The position numbers and the translations under genes were made by a program. A DNA stretch of 64,000 nt, taken from assembly GCA_046349155.1 (NCBI GenBank), contig JAXMCW010000002.1:124001-188000 (forward strand), in the 5' to 3' direction. The notes beneath the pieces were generated by a model that searched no databases, was not told where the DNA came from, and was given only the letters and a program-made list of their open reading frames with translations. Shown one piece after another: positions 31,173 to 39,103 of this stretch. Source of the DNA: Alsobacter sp046349155 (GTDB lineage Bacteria; Pseudomonadota; Alphaproteobacteria; Rhizobiales; Beijerinckiaceae). Each line of letters opens with the position of its first letter. Within the stretch, counting starts at the first letter, position 1.

Positions 31173-33986
31173 TCAGGCGTCGAGCCTCGCCAGCGCCTCG
31201 CGGAGCTTTGCAAGGCGGGCCTCGGCCTCCTCGCGGCGGTCGCGCTGTTCCTCGACGACCTCCTCCGGCGCGCGGGCCATGAAGTCGGCATTGCCGAGCT
31301 TTGCGTCGATCTTGGCGATCTCGCCCTCGAGCCGCGCGATCTCCTTGCGCAGCCGCGCCACCTCGGCGGCGATGTCGACGATCCCGGCGAGCGGCAAGGC
31401 TGCGACTTCGCCGCGCGCCACGACCTGCACGGATTGCGGCGGCGCGGCGTCGGCGAAGCCGATCTCCGAAAGACGGGCCAGACGGCGCAACATGTCGCCC
31501 CAGCGCCCGGCCCGCGCACGCGTCTGCTCGCTCGCCCCGACCAGGACCAGCGGCACCTGCGCGCCGGCCGGCACGTTGGTCTCCGATCGGGCGGAGCGGA
31601 TCTCCGTCACGAGATCGACCAGCCAGCCGATCTCGGCCTCCGCAGCGGCCGCATCGAGCGCCAGGGGCGTCGGCCAGGCGGCAAGCGCCAGGATCGAGGT
31701 GCGGGCCGGGCCCTGCTCGCCCTTGATGCGCCAGAGTTCCTCGGTGATGAAGGGCATGAAGGGATGCAGCAGGGCGGCGATGCCGTCGAGCAGGTAGGCG
31801 ACCGTGGCGCGCGTCTCGTCTGCGGCCGCCCGGTCCTCGCCCGCAAAGACGGGCTTGGCGAGTTCCAGGACCCAATCGCAGAACGTGTTCCAGACGAAGC
31901 GATAGGCGGCGTTGGCCGCATCGTTGAAGCGGTAGGCCTCGATGGCGGCCGTCACCTCGGCGACCGCCTTGCCGTACTCGCCGAGCGCCCAGCGGTTCAG
32001 GGCAAGCTTGGCCCCGGCAGGCTCGAACCCGGAGACCCGCGTGCAGCCGTTCATCTCTGCGAAGCGGGCGGCGTTCCAGAGCTTGGTGCCGAAGTTGCGG
32101 TAGCCCTCCACGCGCTGGCGCGAGAGCTTGATGTCGCGACCCTGCGCCGCCATGGCGGCCAGCGTGAAGCGCAGGGCGTCCGCGCCATAGCTGTCGATGA
32201 GCTCGAGCGGATCAATGACGTTGCCCTTCGACTTCGACATCTTCGCGCCCTTCTCGTCGCGAACGAGGGCGTGGATGTAGACGGTGTGGAAGGGCACGCG
32301 CTCCATGAACTGCAGGCCCATCATCATCATTCGGGCAACCCAGAAGAAGATGATGTCGAAGCCCGTGACCAGCACGTCGGTCGGATAGTAGCGCTTCAGC
32401 TCGGGCGTGGGATCGGGCCAGCCGAGGGTCGAGAAGGGCCAGAGCGCGGAGGAGAACCAGGTGTCGAGCACGTCCTCGTCGCGCTTGAGGGGAACGTCCT
32501 CGCCATAGTGCCGGCGAGCGGCGGCCTTGGCCTCCTCCTCGGACTTCTCGACGAAGATCGTGTTGTCGGGCCCGTACCAGGCCGGGATCTGGTGGCCCCA
32601 CCAGAGCTGGCGCGAGACGCACCAGGGCTCGATGTTCTCCAGCCACTGGAAGTAGGTCTTCTCCCAGTTCTCCGGCACGAACCGTGTCCGGCCCTCGCGC
32701 ACGGCGGCGAGCGCGGGCTGGGCCAGAGTCTTGGCGTCGACGTACCACTGGTCCGTCAGCCAGGGCTCGATGACCACGTTGGAGCGGTCGCCGTGCGGCA
32801 CGGTGTGGGCCGTCGGCTCGATCTTCGCGAGGAGGCCGCGGTCCGCCATCATGCCGACGATGCGCTTGCGCGCCTCGAAGCGGTCCAGGCCGGACAGGGC
32901 CATCGTCCCGGCGTCGGGCGAGGCGTCGCGCAGGAACTCCTCGTTGCCCGCGAGCAGGACTTGCGCCTCCCCGTCGAGCACGTTGATCAGGCGCAGGCCA
33001 TGGCGCTTGCCGACGTCGAAGTCGTTGAAGTCGTGCGCCGGGGTGATCTTCACCGCGCCCGTGCCCTTCTCGGGGTCCGCGTAGGTGTCCGCGACGACGG
33101 GGATGACGCGTCCCACGAGCGGCAGGACCACGCTGCGGCCGATCAGGGCCTTCAGGCGCTCGTTCTCGGGATGGACCGCGATGGCGGTGTCCCCCAGCAT
33201 GGTCTCGGGGCGGGTCGTGGCGATGCGAATGAAGGTTCCCTCGTCGGCGGGATCGTAGGTCGCGCCCTCGAGCGGATAATCGAAATAGTAGAGGTGGCCG
33301 CTGGCGTCCCGGTCCAGGACCTTGCGCAGGGCCGCGAGGTCGAGCGGAGCGGCGTCCTCGACGCCGGGGGCAGCGCGGTCCCACTTGAAGCTGCCCTTCT
33401 TCTCGACCTGCATGACCTCCAGGTCGGAGATCGCGGTCTGGAAGCGGGGGTCCCAGTTGACCAGCCTCTTGTCCTTGTAGATCAGGCCCTTGCGGTGCAA
33501 CTCGACAAAGACTTCGAGGACCGCGCGCGACAGCCCCTCGTCCATGGTGAAGCGCTCGCGGCTCCAGTCGCAGGACGCGCCGAGCCGGCGAAGCTGGTTG
33601 ACGATGGCGCCTCCCGACTCGGCCTTCCACTCCCACACCCGCGCCAGGAAGGCCTCGCGGCCCATCTCGCGGCGGCCGGGAAGCTGGCGTTCCATCAACT
33701 GGCGCTCGACCACCATCTGCGTGGCGATGCCCGCATGGTCCGTGCCCGGTTGCCACAGGACGTCGCGCCCGCGCATGCGCTCGAAGCGGCACAGGATGTC
33801 CTGCAGCGTATTGTTGAGCGCGTGCCCCATGTGGAGCGAGCCCGTGACATTGGGCGGGGGAATCACGATCGTGTACGGCGCGGCCTCGCGCCGGTCGGCC
33901 CGTCCCGCCTTGAACGCCTGCTCGTCCTCCCAGAGGGCGGCAATGCGCCCCTCGACCGCAGAGGGGTCGAACGTCTTGTCCATCAT
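31173..33986 (-). CDS. valS: Valyl-tRNA synthetase
   Basis: The 937-residue class I aminoacyl-tRNA synthetase charges tRNA-Val. The HIGH motif reads PPNVTGSLHMGHALN (about residue 40) and the KMSKS loop GAKMSKSKGNVIDP lies near residue 575. The editing domain lies between, with TTRPETMLGDTAIAVHP. The C-terminal coiled coil (VARLRKEIARLEGEIAKID and following) is typical of ValRS. The start at 33986 (MMDKTFDPSAVEGRI) was chosen over 34034, because the 16 extra residues are encoded by a 12-bp tandem repeat and are not family-like. Confidence 0.97.
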   Translation of the reverse strand: MMDKTFDPSAVEGRIAALWEDEQAFKAGRADRREAAPYTIVIPPPNVTGSLHMGHALNNTLQDILCRFERMRGRDVLWQPGTDHAGIATQMVVERQLMERQLPGRREMGREAFLARVWEWKAESGGAIVNQLRRLGASCDWSRERFTMDEGLSRAVLEVFVELHRKGLIYKDKRLVNWDPRFQTAISDLEVMQVEKKGSFKWDRAAPGVEDAAPLDLAALRKVLDRDASGHLYYFDYPLEGATYDPADEGTFIRIATTRPETMLGDTAIAVHPENERLKALIGRSVVLPLVGRVIPVVADTYADPEKGTGAVKITPAHDFNDFDVGKRHGLRLINVLDGEAQVLLAGNEEFLRDASPDAGTMALSGLDRFEARKRIVGMMADRGLLAKIEPTAHTVPHGDRSNVVIEPWLTDQWYVDAKTLAQPALAAVREGRTRFVPENWEKTYFQWLENIEPWCVSRQLWWGHQIPAWYGPDNTIFVEKSEEEAKAAARRHYGEDVPLKRDEDVLDTWFSSALWPFSTLGWPDPTPELKRYYPTDVLVTGFDIIFFWVARMMMMGLQFMERVPFHTVYIHALVRDEKGAKMSKSKGNVIDPLELIDSYGADALRFTLAAMAAQGRDIKLSRQRVEGYRNFGTKLWNAARFAEMNGCTRVSGFEPAGAKLALNRWALGEYGKAVAEVTAAIEAYRFNDAANAAYRFVWNTFCDWVLELAKPVFAGEDRAAADETRATVAYLLDGIAALLHPFMPFITEELWRIKGEQGPARTSILALAAWPTPLALDAAAAEAEIGWLVDLVTEIRSARSETNVPAGAQVPLVLVGASEQTRARAGRWGDMLRRLARLSEIGFADAAPPQSVQVVARGEVAALPLAGIVDIAAEVARLRKEIARLEGEIAKIDAKLGNADFMARAPEEVVEEQRDRREEAEARLAKLREALARLDA

Positions 33987-34034
33987 GGGATCTTGCAAGG
34001 GATCTTGCAGGGGCTCGTGCCGGGATTCTTGCAT
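33987..34034. repeat. Four 12-bp tandem units next to valS start
   Basis: Units on the plus strand read GGGATCTTGCAA, GGGATCTTGCAG, GGGCTCGTGCCG and GGATTCTTGCAT. The first two differ by one base; the others are more degenerate. The block is in frame with valS and would encode a four-residue repeat (QDPL-like) if translation began upstream. Confidence 0.7.
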
Positions 34035-34152
34035 GTCGGAACTCGTCTCGCGGACCGGGCTGCGCAGGCAGCCCCGGCGCGTACAAAGCCGACGACGACC
34101 GGCAAGTCAACGCGGGCCGCGCCGATCAGACCGGCCTCATGCGGCGCGGGTC

Positions 34153-34737
34153 TCAGCTACGGGGGCCGCGCGCGACGCGCTCGATCTCGGCCTTGACCAG
34201 CCGCTCCACGATGTCCGGCAGGTTCTCGTCCAGCCAGCCCTTGAGCATGGGCCGCAGCATCTCCTTCACGAGATCCTCCAGCGTGCGCGCGCTCTGCGGC
34301 ACGAGCATCGCGGAAAGACCCTGGAAGGCGGACGCCACGTGGGCCCCGACGGCGGGGGAGAGCAATCCGTCGTCGAGTTCCTCGACCTCAGCCACAGGCG
34401 CCGGAGAAGGCGGCGGGGGCGGGGGAGCGACCGGGCGGGGCGCAGGCGCGGGTTTCGGAGCCGGCGGGGGCTCGTCGTCGACCACCCGGAACTCGATGTC
34501 CTCGTCCATGTCCACGCTCTGGGGGAGCGGTTCGAGATCCACGGGCTTGATCAGCGGTTCGGCGGGCGGAACCGTGGCGAGGTCGAGGACGTCGAGGTCT
34601 TCGTCGACCGCCGATTCGGGCTCCGGCTCGGGAGACGGGTGAGCGGCGGGCGAGCCCCCATCATCGGCGATGATCCGGCGGATCGACGCCAGGATCTCCT
34701 CCATCGAGGGCTCGTTCGCCTTCAGGCTGGCGCTCAT
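34153..34737 (-). CDS. popZ: PopZ-like polar organizing protein (DUF2497)
   Basis: The 194-residue protein has the PopZ layout. A conserved N-terminal helix is MEEILASIRRIIADD. A long acidic, proline-rich disordered region spans about 30-115. C-terminal helices contain LEDLVKEMLRPMLKGWLDENLPDIVERLVKAEIERV (read as successive helices). PopZ self-assembles at cell poles, anchors the ParB-parS centromere and recruits signalling proteins. The start at 34737 (MSASLKANEPS) places the conserved helix correctly. It lies between valS and tolC, on the same strand. Confidence 0.92.
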   Translation of the reverse strand: MSASLKANEPSMEEILASIRRIIADDGGSPAAHPSPEPEPESAVDEDLDVLDLATVPPAEPLIKPVDLEPLPQSVDMDEDIEFRVVDDEPPPAPKPAPAPRPVAPPPPPPSPAPVAEVEELDDGLLSPAVGAHVASAFQGLSAMLVPQSARTLEDLVKEMLRPMLKGWLDENLPDIVERLVKAEIERVARGPRS

Positions 34738-34925
34738 CGATGCCTGTCCGTGCGACCACCGGGAGACAGGCACGAATCGCCCGCATCGCGATCCGCCCTG
34801 CCCGCTTCAAGTATGGGTGAGCTTCGACGCGACGCAAGCGCGCGGCGACAATTCCCGTGTATTCGGAAAGCTCTGGCCCGAAAGCCAGATGGGGCGGCGG
34901 GCAACGCCTCCGCCCCTCACCGGGC

Positions 34926-36311
34926 CTACTGGCCGTCCGGCGTGCGCAGGCCGATCCACTTGTCGCGAACCTGCTCGTAGTGGACCTTGGGCTGGTACTC
35001 CTGTACCGCGAGGCGCAGGTTGGTCGCCGAGAGCCGCCCGGACGCCGAGAGCAGCGCGTAGGAGGCCACGACGCGGTCGCGCTGGGCCGTCACGAGCGCC
35101 ACCCGGGCCGTCAGGAGGTCCTGCTGTGCGTTCAGCACGTCGAGCGTGGTGCGCTGGCCGACCTTGGCTTCCTCGCGCACGCCGTTCAGCGCGATCTCGG
35201 AGGCCTGGATCTGCGCCTGCGAGGCAGTGATGCGCTCTCGCGTGGCCTCGAGCTGGCCCCAGGCCGACACCGTGTTCTGGCGCACGACGTCGCGCGCCTG
35301 ATCGGCCTCGATCCGCCGCTGCGACAACGTTTCCTTGGACTGGCGGACGCGGGCATAGACCTCGCCGCCTTCGTAGATCGGCACCGAGAGCGTGCCGGAA
35401 ATCGTCGCCGAATTCTGCTCGAGGTTCGACTGGTTGGCGTCCCAGCGATGGGTGAGCGTTCCCGCCAGACCGACCGAGGGAAGCAACTCGCCCTCGACCA
35501 GCTTCACCTGGAGCTCAGCGGCGTCGACGGCGTGGAGCGCAGCGAGCACCGAAGGGTGCTCCTGCTGCGACAGCAGCACGGCCTGGTCGAGCGTCTTTGG
35601 CAGAACCGCGTCGAGCGCCTTGGCCGGGGCGAGCTGCTTGGCCTCGACGCCAATCACCTGGCGATACCGCGCCAGGCTCGACTTGAGGTTGCCCGCTGCG
35701 GCGCTGGCGTCCGAGCGCGCCTGGGCGAGGCGCGCCTCGGCCTGCGCGACGTCGGTGCGCGTCACCTCGCCCACGCTGAACCGGTCGCGCGTCTGGCGAA
35801 GCTGTTCCTCGAGGACGTCGATGTTGTTGTTGCGCAGGTTCAGGATCGCGGTGTCACGCAGCACGTCCATGTAGGCGGTCGCGCCGTCGAGCAGCACGGC
35901 CTGCTCCGAGACCCGCATCTGCTCGCGGGCCTGCAGGACGCCGGCATCGGCCTGGCGCACAGAGTTGCCTGTCCGGCCGCCATTGTAGAGGGTCTGCGTC
36001 ACCTGGACGCCGACGCCGCGCGGAAAGGTCTTCGTGTTGAGCCAGGAGCCGTTGCCGAACCGGTTGTCGACGCCGGTCAGCCCGACATCGCCCGAGGCGC
36101 TCGCCCTCGGGCGGTAGCCCGACAGCGCGCGCGGCACGTTTTCGTCGGTGACCCGGACGTTGGCGCGCGACGCGTTAAGCTGGGGATTGCCGCCATAAGC
36201 CTTAGCGAGCGCGCTCTCGATGGTTTCCGCGCGGACCATGCCCGGGCCCGCGGCGCCCAGCGCGACGCCCACCAAGAGGGCCGCACGGATCGTCTTCGAG
36301 GTTCTCGTCAC
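34926..36311 (-). CDS. tolC: TolC family outer-membrane efflux protein
   Basis: The 461-residue protein forms the trimeric outer-membrane channel of tripartite efflux pumps and type I secretion. A GTG start at 36311 yields a classical signal peptide (MTRTSKTIR, hydrophobic core AALLVGVALGAAGPG, cleavage after VRA); the frame extends to a TTG at 36383 with unlikely arginine-rich sequence. The mature part has two repeated halves with VTQTLYNGGRTGNSVRQAD and SVPIYEGGEVYARVRQSKE. Long helices such as EGELLPSVGLAGTLTHR border the strands. It is near pcm on the same strand and not linked to a pump gene here. Confidence 0.94.
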   Translation of the reverse strand: MTRTSKTIRAALLVGVALGAAGPGMVRAETIESALAKAYGGNPQLNASRANVRVTDENVPRALSGYRPRASASGDVGLTGVDNRFGNGSWLNTKTFPRGVGVQVTQTLYNGGRTGNSVRQADAGVLQAREQMRVSEQAVLLDGATAYMDVLRDTAILNLRNNNIDVLEEQLRQTRDRFSVGEVTRTDVAQAEARLAQARSDASAAAGNLKSSLARYRQVIGVEAKQLAPAKALDAVLPKTLDQAVLLSQQEHPSVLAALHAVDAAELQVKLVEGELLPSVGLAGTLTHRWDANQSNLEQNSATISGTLSVPIYEGGEVYARVRQSKETLSQRRIEADQARDVVRQNTVSAWGQLEATRERITASQAQIQASEIALNGVREEAKVGQRTTLDVLNAQQDLLTARVALVTAQRDRVVASYALLSASGRLSATNLRLAVQEYQPKVHYEQVRDKWIGLRTPDGQ

Positions 36312-36502
36312 CAAGTAGCCCACCCGCCTGCTCACTGGACGACGCAAGACCGTCCGACTCGCCAAGATCAATGCTCGGAACAAGTGAATATTTCGTCCCG
36401 GCGATTAGCGTAACCCGACATCGGCGAGGCTTGAACCCGGCACAGCCAGTTTGTTCGCGAGTGCCGCAAAAAAGTGACAGTCTCGCCTGATTTGCCGAGC
36501 TT

Positions 36503-37171
36503 TTAGAACACGAAGGCCGGGGCCTTCCGGAACTCCGGCAAGGCCGGGGCGGCGGCATCGAAGATCGGGCGGCCGCTCACGACGGTCCCGGACTTGCGAT
36601 AGAGCATCGCGCGGCCAGCCCGGCCCGTCCCCTTGACGCCGACGAGCCGTCCCCCGTCGGCGAGCTGGGCGAAGAGGGCTTCGGGCTCCAGCTCGAAGCT
36701 GCCCTCGACGATGATGACATCGTAGGGAGAACCGGCAGGCCAGCCCTTGTCGAGAGCCCCCTGGACAACCTGCGCCCCGGGGGCGAGTTCGGCCAGCAGC
36801 GCATTTGCCCGCTGCACCAGACCCTCGTCCGATTCGACCCCGACCACGGCGCCGCCGAGGCGCCGGGCGAGAGCCGCCCCGTAGCCCGTGCCGGCTGCCA
36901 CGTCGAGCACGCGCTCCCCCTCGCTGATGCGGGCGGCCTGCACGAGGCGCGCAAGCACCATTGGCGTGAGCAGGTATCGGGTCGCCGGACCGCGCGGCCC
37001 GTCGGCTGCGGCGGCCGGCTGGTCGGAATAGGCGATCACCTGGTCGCCGGAGGCCACGAATCGTTCCCGCGGCAGCTCGCCCATCACGTCGAGAACCTGG
37101 GCGTCGGTGATGTCGTAGGTCCGGAGCTGGCAATCCACCATCATGCGGCGCTGCAGGACGAAATCGGACAT
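36503..37171 (-). CDS. Protein-L-isoaspartate O-methyltransferase-like protein
   Basis: The 222-residue SAM-dependent methyltransferase is of the Pcm family (COG2518). It has RMMVDCQLRTYDITDAQVLDVM at the N-terminus in two elements, the SAM motif I VLDVAAGTGYGAALARRLG and a motif II VVGVESD. YDVIIVEGSFELEP is the motif III region. Such rhizobial homologues often lack full repair activity, so real isoaspartyl repair is unproven. The start at 37171 (MSDFVLQRR) fits alphaproteobacterial homologues. It lies upstream of tolC on the same strand, an arrangement known in rhizobia. Confidence 0.88.
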   Translation of the reverse strand: MSDFVLQRRMMVDCQLRTYDITDAQVLDVMGELPRERFVASGDQVIAYSDQPAAAADGPRGPATRYLLTPMVLARLVQAARISEGERVLDVAAGTGYGAALARRLGGAVVGVESDEGLVQRANALLAELAPGAQVVQGALDKGWPAGSPYDVIIVEGSFELEPEALFAQLADGGRLVGVKGTGRAGRAMLYRKSGTVVSGRPIFDAAAPALPEFRKAPAFVF

Positions 37172-37333
37172 GGCGCTCTCCAGGCGAAACACGGACCGGC
37201 GGCGGCCCCGGGACGTCGGGCCCTCCATCCGGCTGGGTTTGTCAGACAGCGCGCGGCAAAACGCAAGCGCGACCATGGGCTGGCGGCACCGCCCAGCGCG
37301 GGCGGCAGACCGTCGTCAAAGACTGGAAGGAAA

Positions 37334-37407
37334 TGGAGGCCTCGCCCGGAATCGAACCGGGGTGCAAGGATTTGCAGTCCTCTGCGTAACCACTCCGCCA
37401 CGAGGCC
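37334..37407 (-). tRNA. tRNA-Cys(GCA)
   Basis: The minus strand gives a full cloverleaf. The acceptor is GGCCTCG/CGAGGCC, the anticodon stem GAGGA/TCCTT holds loop CTGCAAA (anticodon GCA), and the T arm is CCCGG-TTCGATT-CCGGG. Discriminator T is followed by an encoded CCA at 37336-37334. Confidence 0.97.
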
Positions 37408-37599
37408 ATCGCGACGACGGCGCCATCAGGTGGCGCCGGCGCGGTGGTGATAGCAATGCGGACCGCGATGGGCAACGACTTTCGTGCCGCCTCGCCTATC
37501 GGCCGCGGCGGAGGGCGAAGCGCGCCGCGCTTGCGGAATTCGACGCGAGGGGGTTGCGCGCCCGCCCGCACATGATGTAATCCCCGCTTCGCCAGATGG

Positions 37600-37675
37600 T
37601 CCCCGATAGCTCAGCTGGTAGAGCATTCGACTGTTAATCGAATTGTCCCTGGTTCGAGTCCAGGTCGGGGAGCCA
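37600..37675 (+). tRNA. tRNA-Asn(GTT)
   Basis: The acceptor is TCCCCGA/TCGGGGA, the D arm GCTC/GAGC, and the anticodon stem TTCGA/TCGAA holds loop CTGTTAA (anticodon GTT). The T arm is CCTGG-TTCGAGT-CCAGG. Discriminator G is followed by an encoded CCA at 37673-37675. Confidence 0.97.
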
Positions 37676-37807
37676 ACCTTCCTTCCAAGTCTTTTCCGAA
37701 CGAGTCGTCGCGCTGCTCGGCGAGTCATGCCGCAGGCAGGCCATGTCCGGGACCGTGCGGCCTGCGCGTGGCGCGCATGCTCCACCTGGGTCCCCTGCCC
37801 CGCCGGC

Positions 37808-38044
37808 TCAGCGGATGCCCTTGTCCGTCACCCAGCCGTCGAAATCCGCGCGGTCGCGTCGATAGGCGCGCGGCGCGGCGGCCCAATCCTGCGAACGGCC
37901 GAAATACCATGGCCTGGCATGGGCATGGTGGTTGCGGCCCTGCATCGCGACATGGGAACGGTGGGCCTTTGAGCGCGCTTCCGCGGCCGCGGCGCCCGTG
38001 AAGACCAGCGCCGCCACGCTGGCAGCGAGAAAGAATGTGCGCAT
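37808..38044 (-). CDS. Small secreted basic protein of unknown function
   Basis: The 78-residue protein has a clear signal peptide (MRTFFLAASVAALVFTGAAA, cleavage near AEA). The mature part is short, rich in histidine and arginine, and ends WVTDKGIR. GGAGG lies 6 bp before the ATG at 38044, and a candidate general-stress promoter lies about 50 bp upstream. No family is recognised; alphaproteobacteria carry many such small envelope proteins. Confidence 0.6.
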   Translation of the reverse strand: MRTFFLAASVAALVFTGAAAAEARSKAHRSHVAMQGRNHHAHARPWYFGRSQDWAAAPRAYRRDRADFDGWVTDKGIR

Positions 38045-38095
38045 GCTTGACCTCCGTGGCGGGGACGGTTGCGACACCGCCCGTCTGCCGCGCCC

Positions 38096-38120
38096 AACGC
38101 CGCAGCCGCCGCAAGGTTCG
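38096..38120 (-). promoter_or_regulatory. Candidate EcfG-type general stress promoter
   Basis: The minus strand reads CGAAC, a 16-base spacer, then CGTT. The EcfG (sigma of the alphaproteobacterial general stress response) consensus is GGAAC-N16/17-CGTT, so there is one mismatch in the -35. It would give a leader of roughly 45 nt for the gene starting at 38044. Confidence 0.35.
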
Positions 38121-38303
38121 GGCGCGGGAGCATGGCCCCACGCGTTAACCATGGCGGCGTGTTTCCATCCGCAAGGCAGGCTTTGGGCTTGCAACCTCTG
38201 GTCCGCTACCCCCCTCGCCGCTAGGGTTAAGAAACTTCAAACGGCGCACGCAAGCTTGCGAGCTCAAGTGCGAGTGGCGCGGCAAAAGGGGGAAACAGGC
38301 TCG

Positions 38304-39017
38304 ATGATGCGCAAGTTGACCGCCGAAGCGATCGGCACGTTCTGGCTTACCTTCGGCGGCTGCGGCAGCGCCGTCCTCGCCGCCGCCTTTCCGCAGGTTG
38401 GCATCGGGCTGCTGGGCGTGTCCCTCGCCTTCGGATTGACCGTGCTGACCATGGCCTATTCGATCGGCCATATCTCCGGCTGCCACCTCAATCCGGCCGT
38501 GACGCTGGGCCTGACCACCGGCGGGCGATTCCCGGCGAGCCAGGTCGTGCCCTACTGGATCGCCCAGGTGATCGGCGCCGTCGTGGGCGCGGCCGTGCTC
38601 TACGTGATCGCGAGCGGCGCAGCCGGCTTCGACGTCGCCAAGGGCTTCGCATCGAACGGCTATGGCGAGCACTCGCCCGGCGGCTACGGGCTCGGCGCGG
38701 CCTTCCTCATGGAAGTTGTGATGACCGCCGCCTTCCTGTTCATCATCATGGGGGCCACGCATGGCCGAGCGCCGGCCGGCTTCGCGCCGATCGCGATCGG
38801 GCTCGGCCTCACCCTGATCCACCTGGTGAGCATCCCGATCACCAACACCTCGGTGAACCCCGCCCGCAGCACGGGTCCGGCGCTCTTCGTGGGCGGCTGG
38901 GCGCTGCAGCAGCTCTGGCTGTTCTGGGTCGCGCCGCTTCTCGGCGGCGCCATTGGCGGCGTGCTCTACCGCTGGATCAGCGCCGACCTCGAAGAGCCGA
39001 TGACCGGCAGGCGCTGA
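38304..39017 (+). CDS. aqpZ: Aquaporin Z
   Basis: The 237-residue six-helix water channel has the two pore NPA motifs: HLNPAVTLG at residues 61-69 and NTSVNPARSTGPA near residue 190. The selectivity-filter arginine directly follows the second NPA. The N-terminus KLTAEAIGTFWLTFGGCGSAV is typical of AqpZ. Start codons at 38304 and 38307 are both possible. GGGGGAAAC upstream is a weak ribosome site. A strong bidirectional hairpin ends the unit. Confidence 0.96.
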   Translation: MMRKLTAEAIGTFWLTFGGCGSAVLAAAFPQVGIGLLGVSLAFGLTVLTMAYSIGHISGCHLNPAVTLGLTTGGRFPASQVVPYWIAQVIGAVVGAAVLYVIASGAAGFDVAKGFASNGYGEHSPGGYGLGAAFLMEVVMTAAFLFIIMGATHGRAPAGFAPIAIGLGLTLIHLVSIPITNTSVNPARSTGPALFVGGWALQQLWLFWVAPLLGGAIGGVLYRWISADLEEPMTGRR

Positions 39018-39044
39018 ACGGGGCAAGGCAATCCTGCCAAAGGA

Positions 39045-39081
39045 AAAGGGCGGCGCTCCTCCGGGGAACGCCGCCCTTTTT
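39045..39081. terminator. Bidirectional intrinsic terminator between aqpZ and katG
   Basis: AAAGGGCGGCG at 39045-39055 pairs with CGCCGCCCTTT at 39069-39079, leaving a 13-nt loop. A T-run (TTTTT, 39077-39081) follows on the plus strand, and A's on the other side give a T-run for the minus strand. It serves both convergent genes. Confidence 0.9.
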
Positions 39082-39103
39082 CACGTCTGCAGGCCGAGCG
39101 GCT

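Noticed and set aside
37334..37675. tRNA-Cys and tRNA-Asn as integration sites of a mobile element
   Set aside because: No integrase, direct repeat of the tRNA 3' end or foreign genes were seen beside them.
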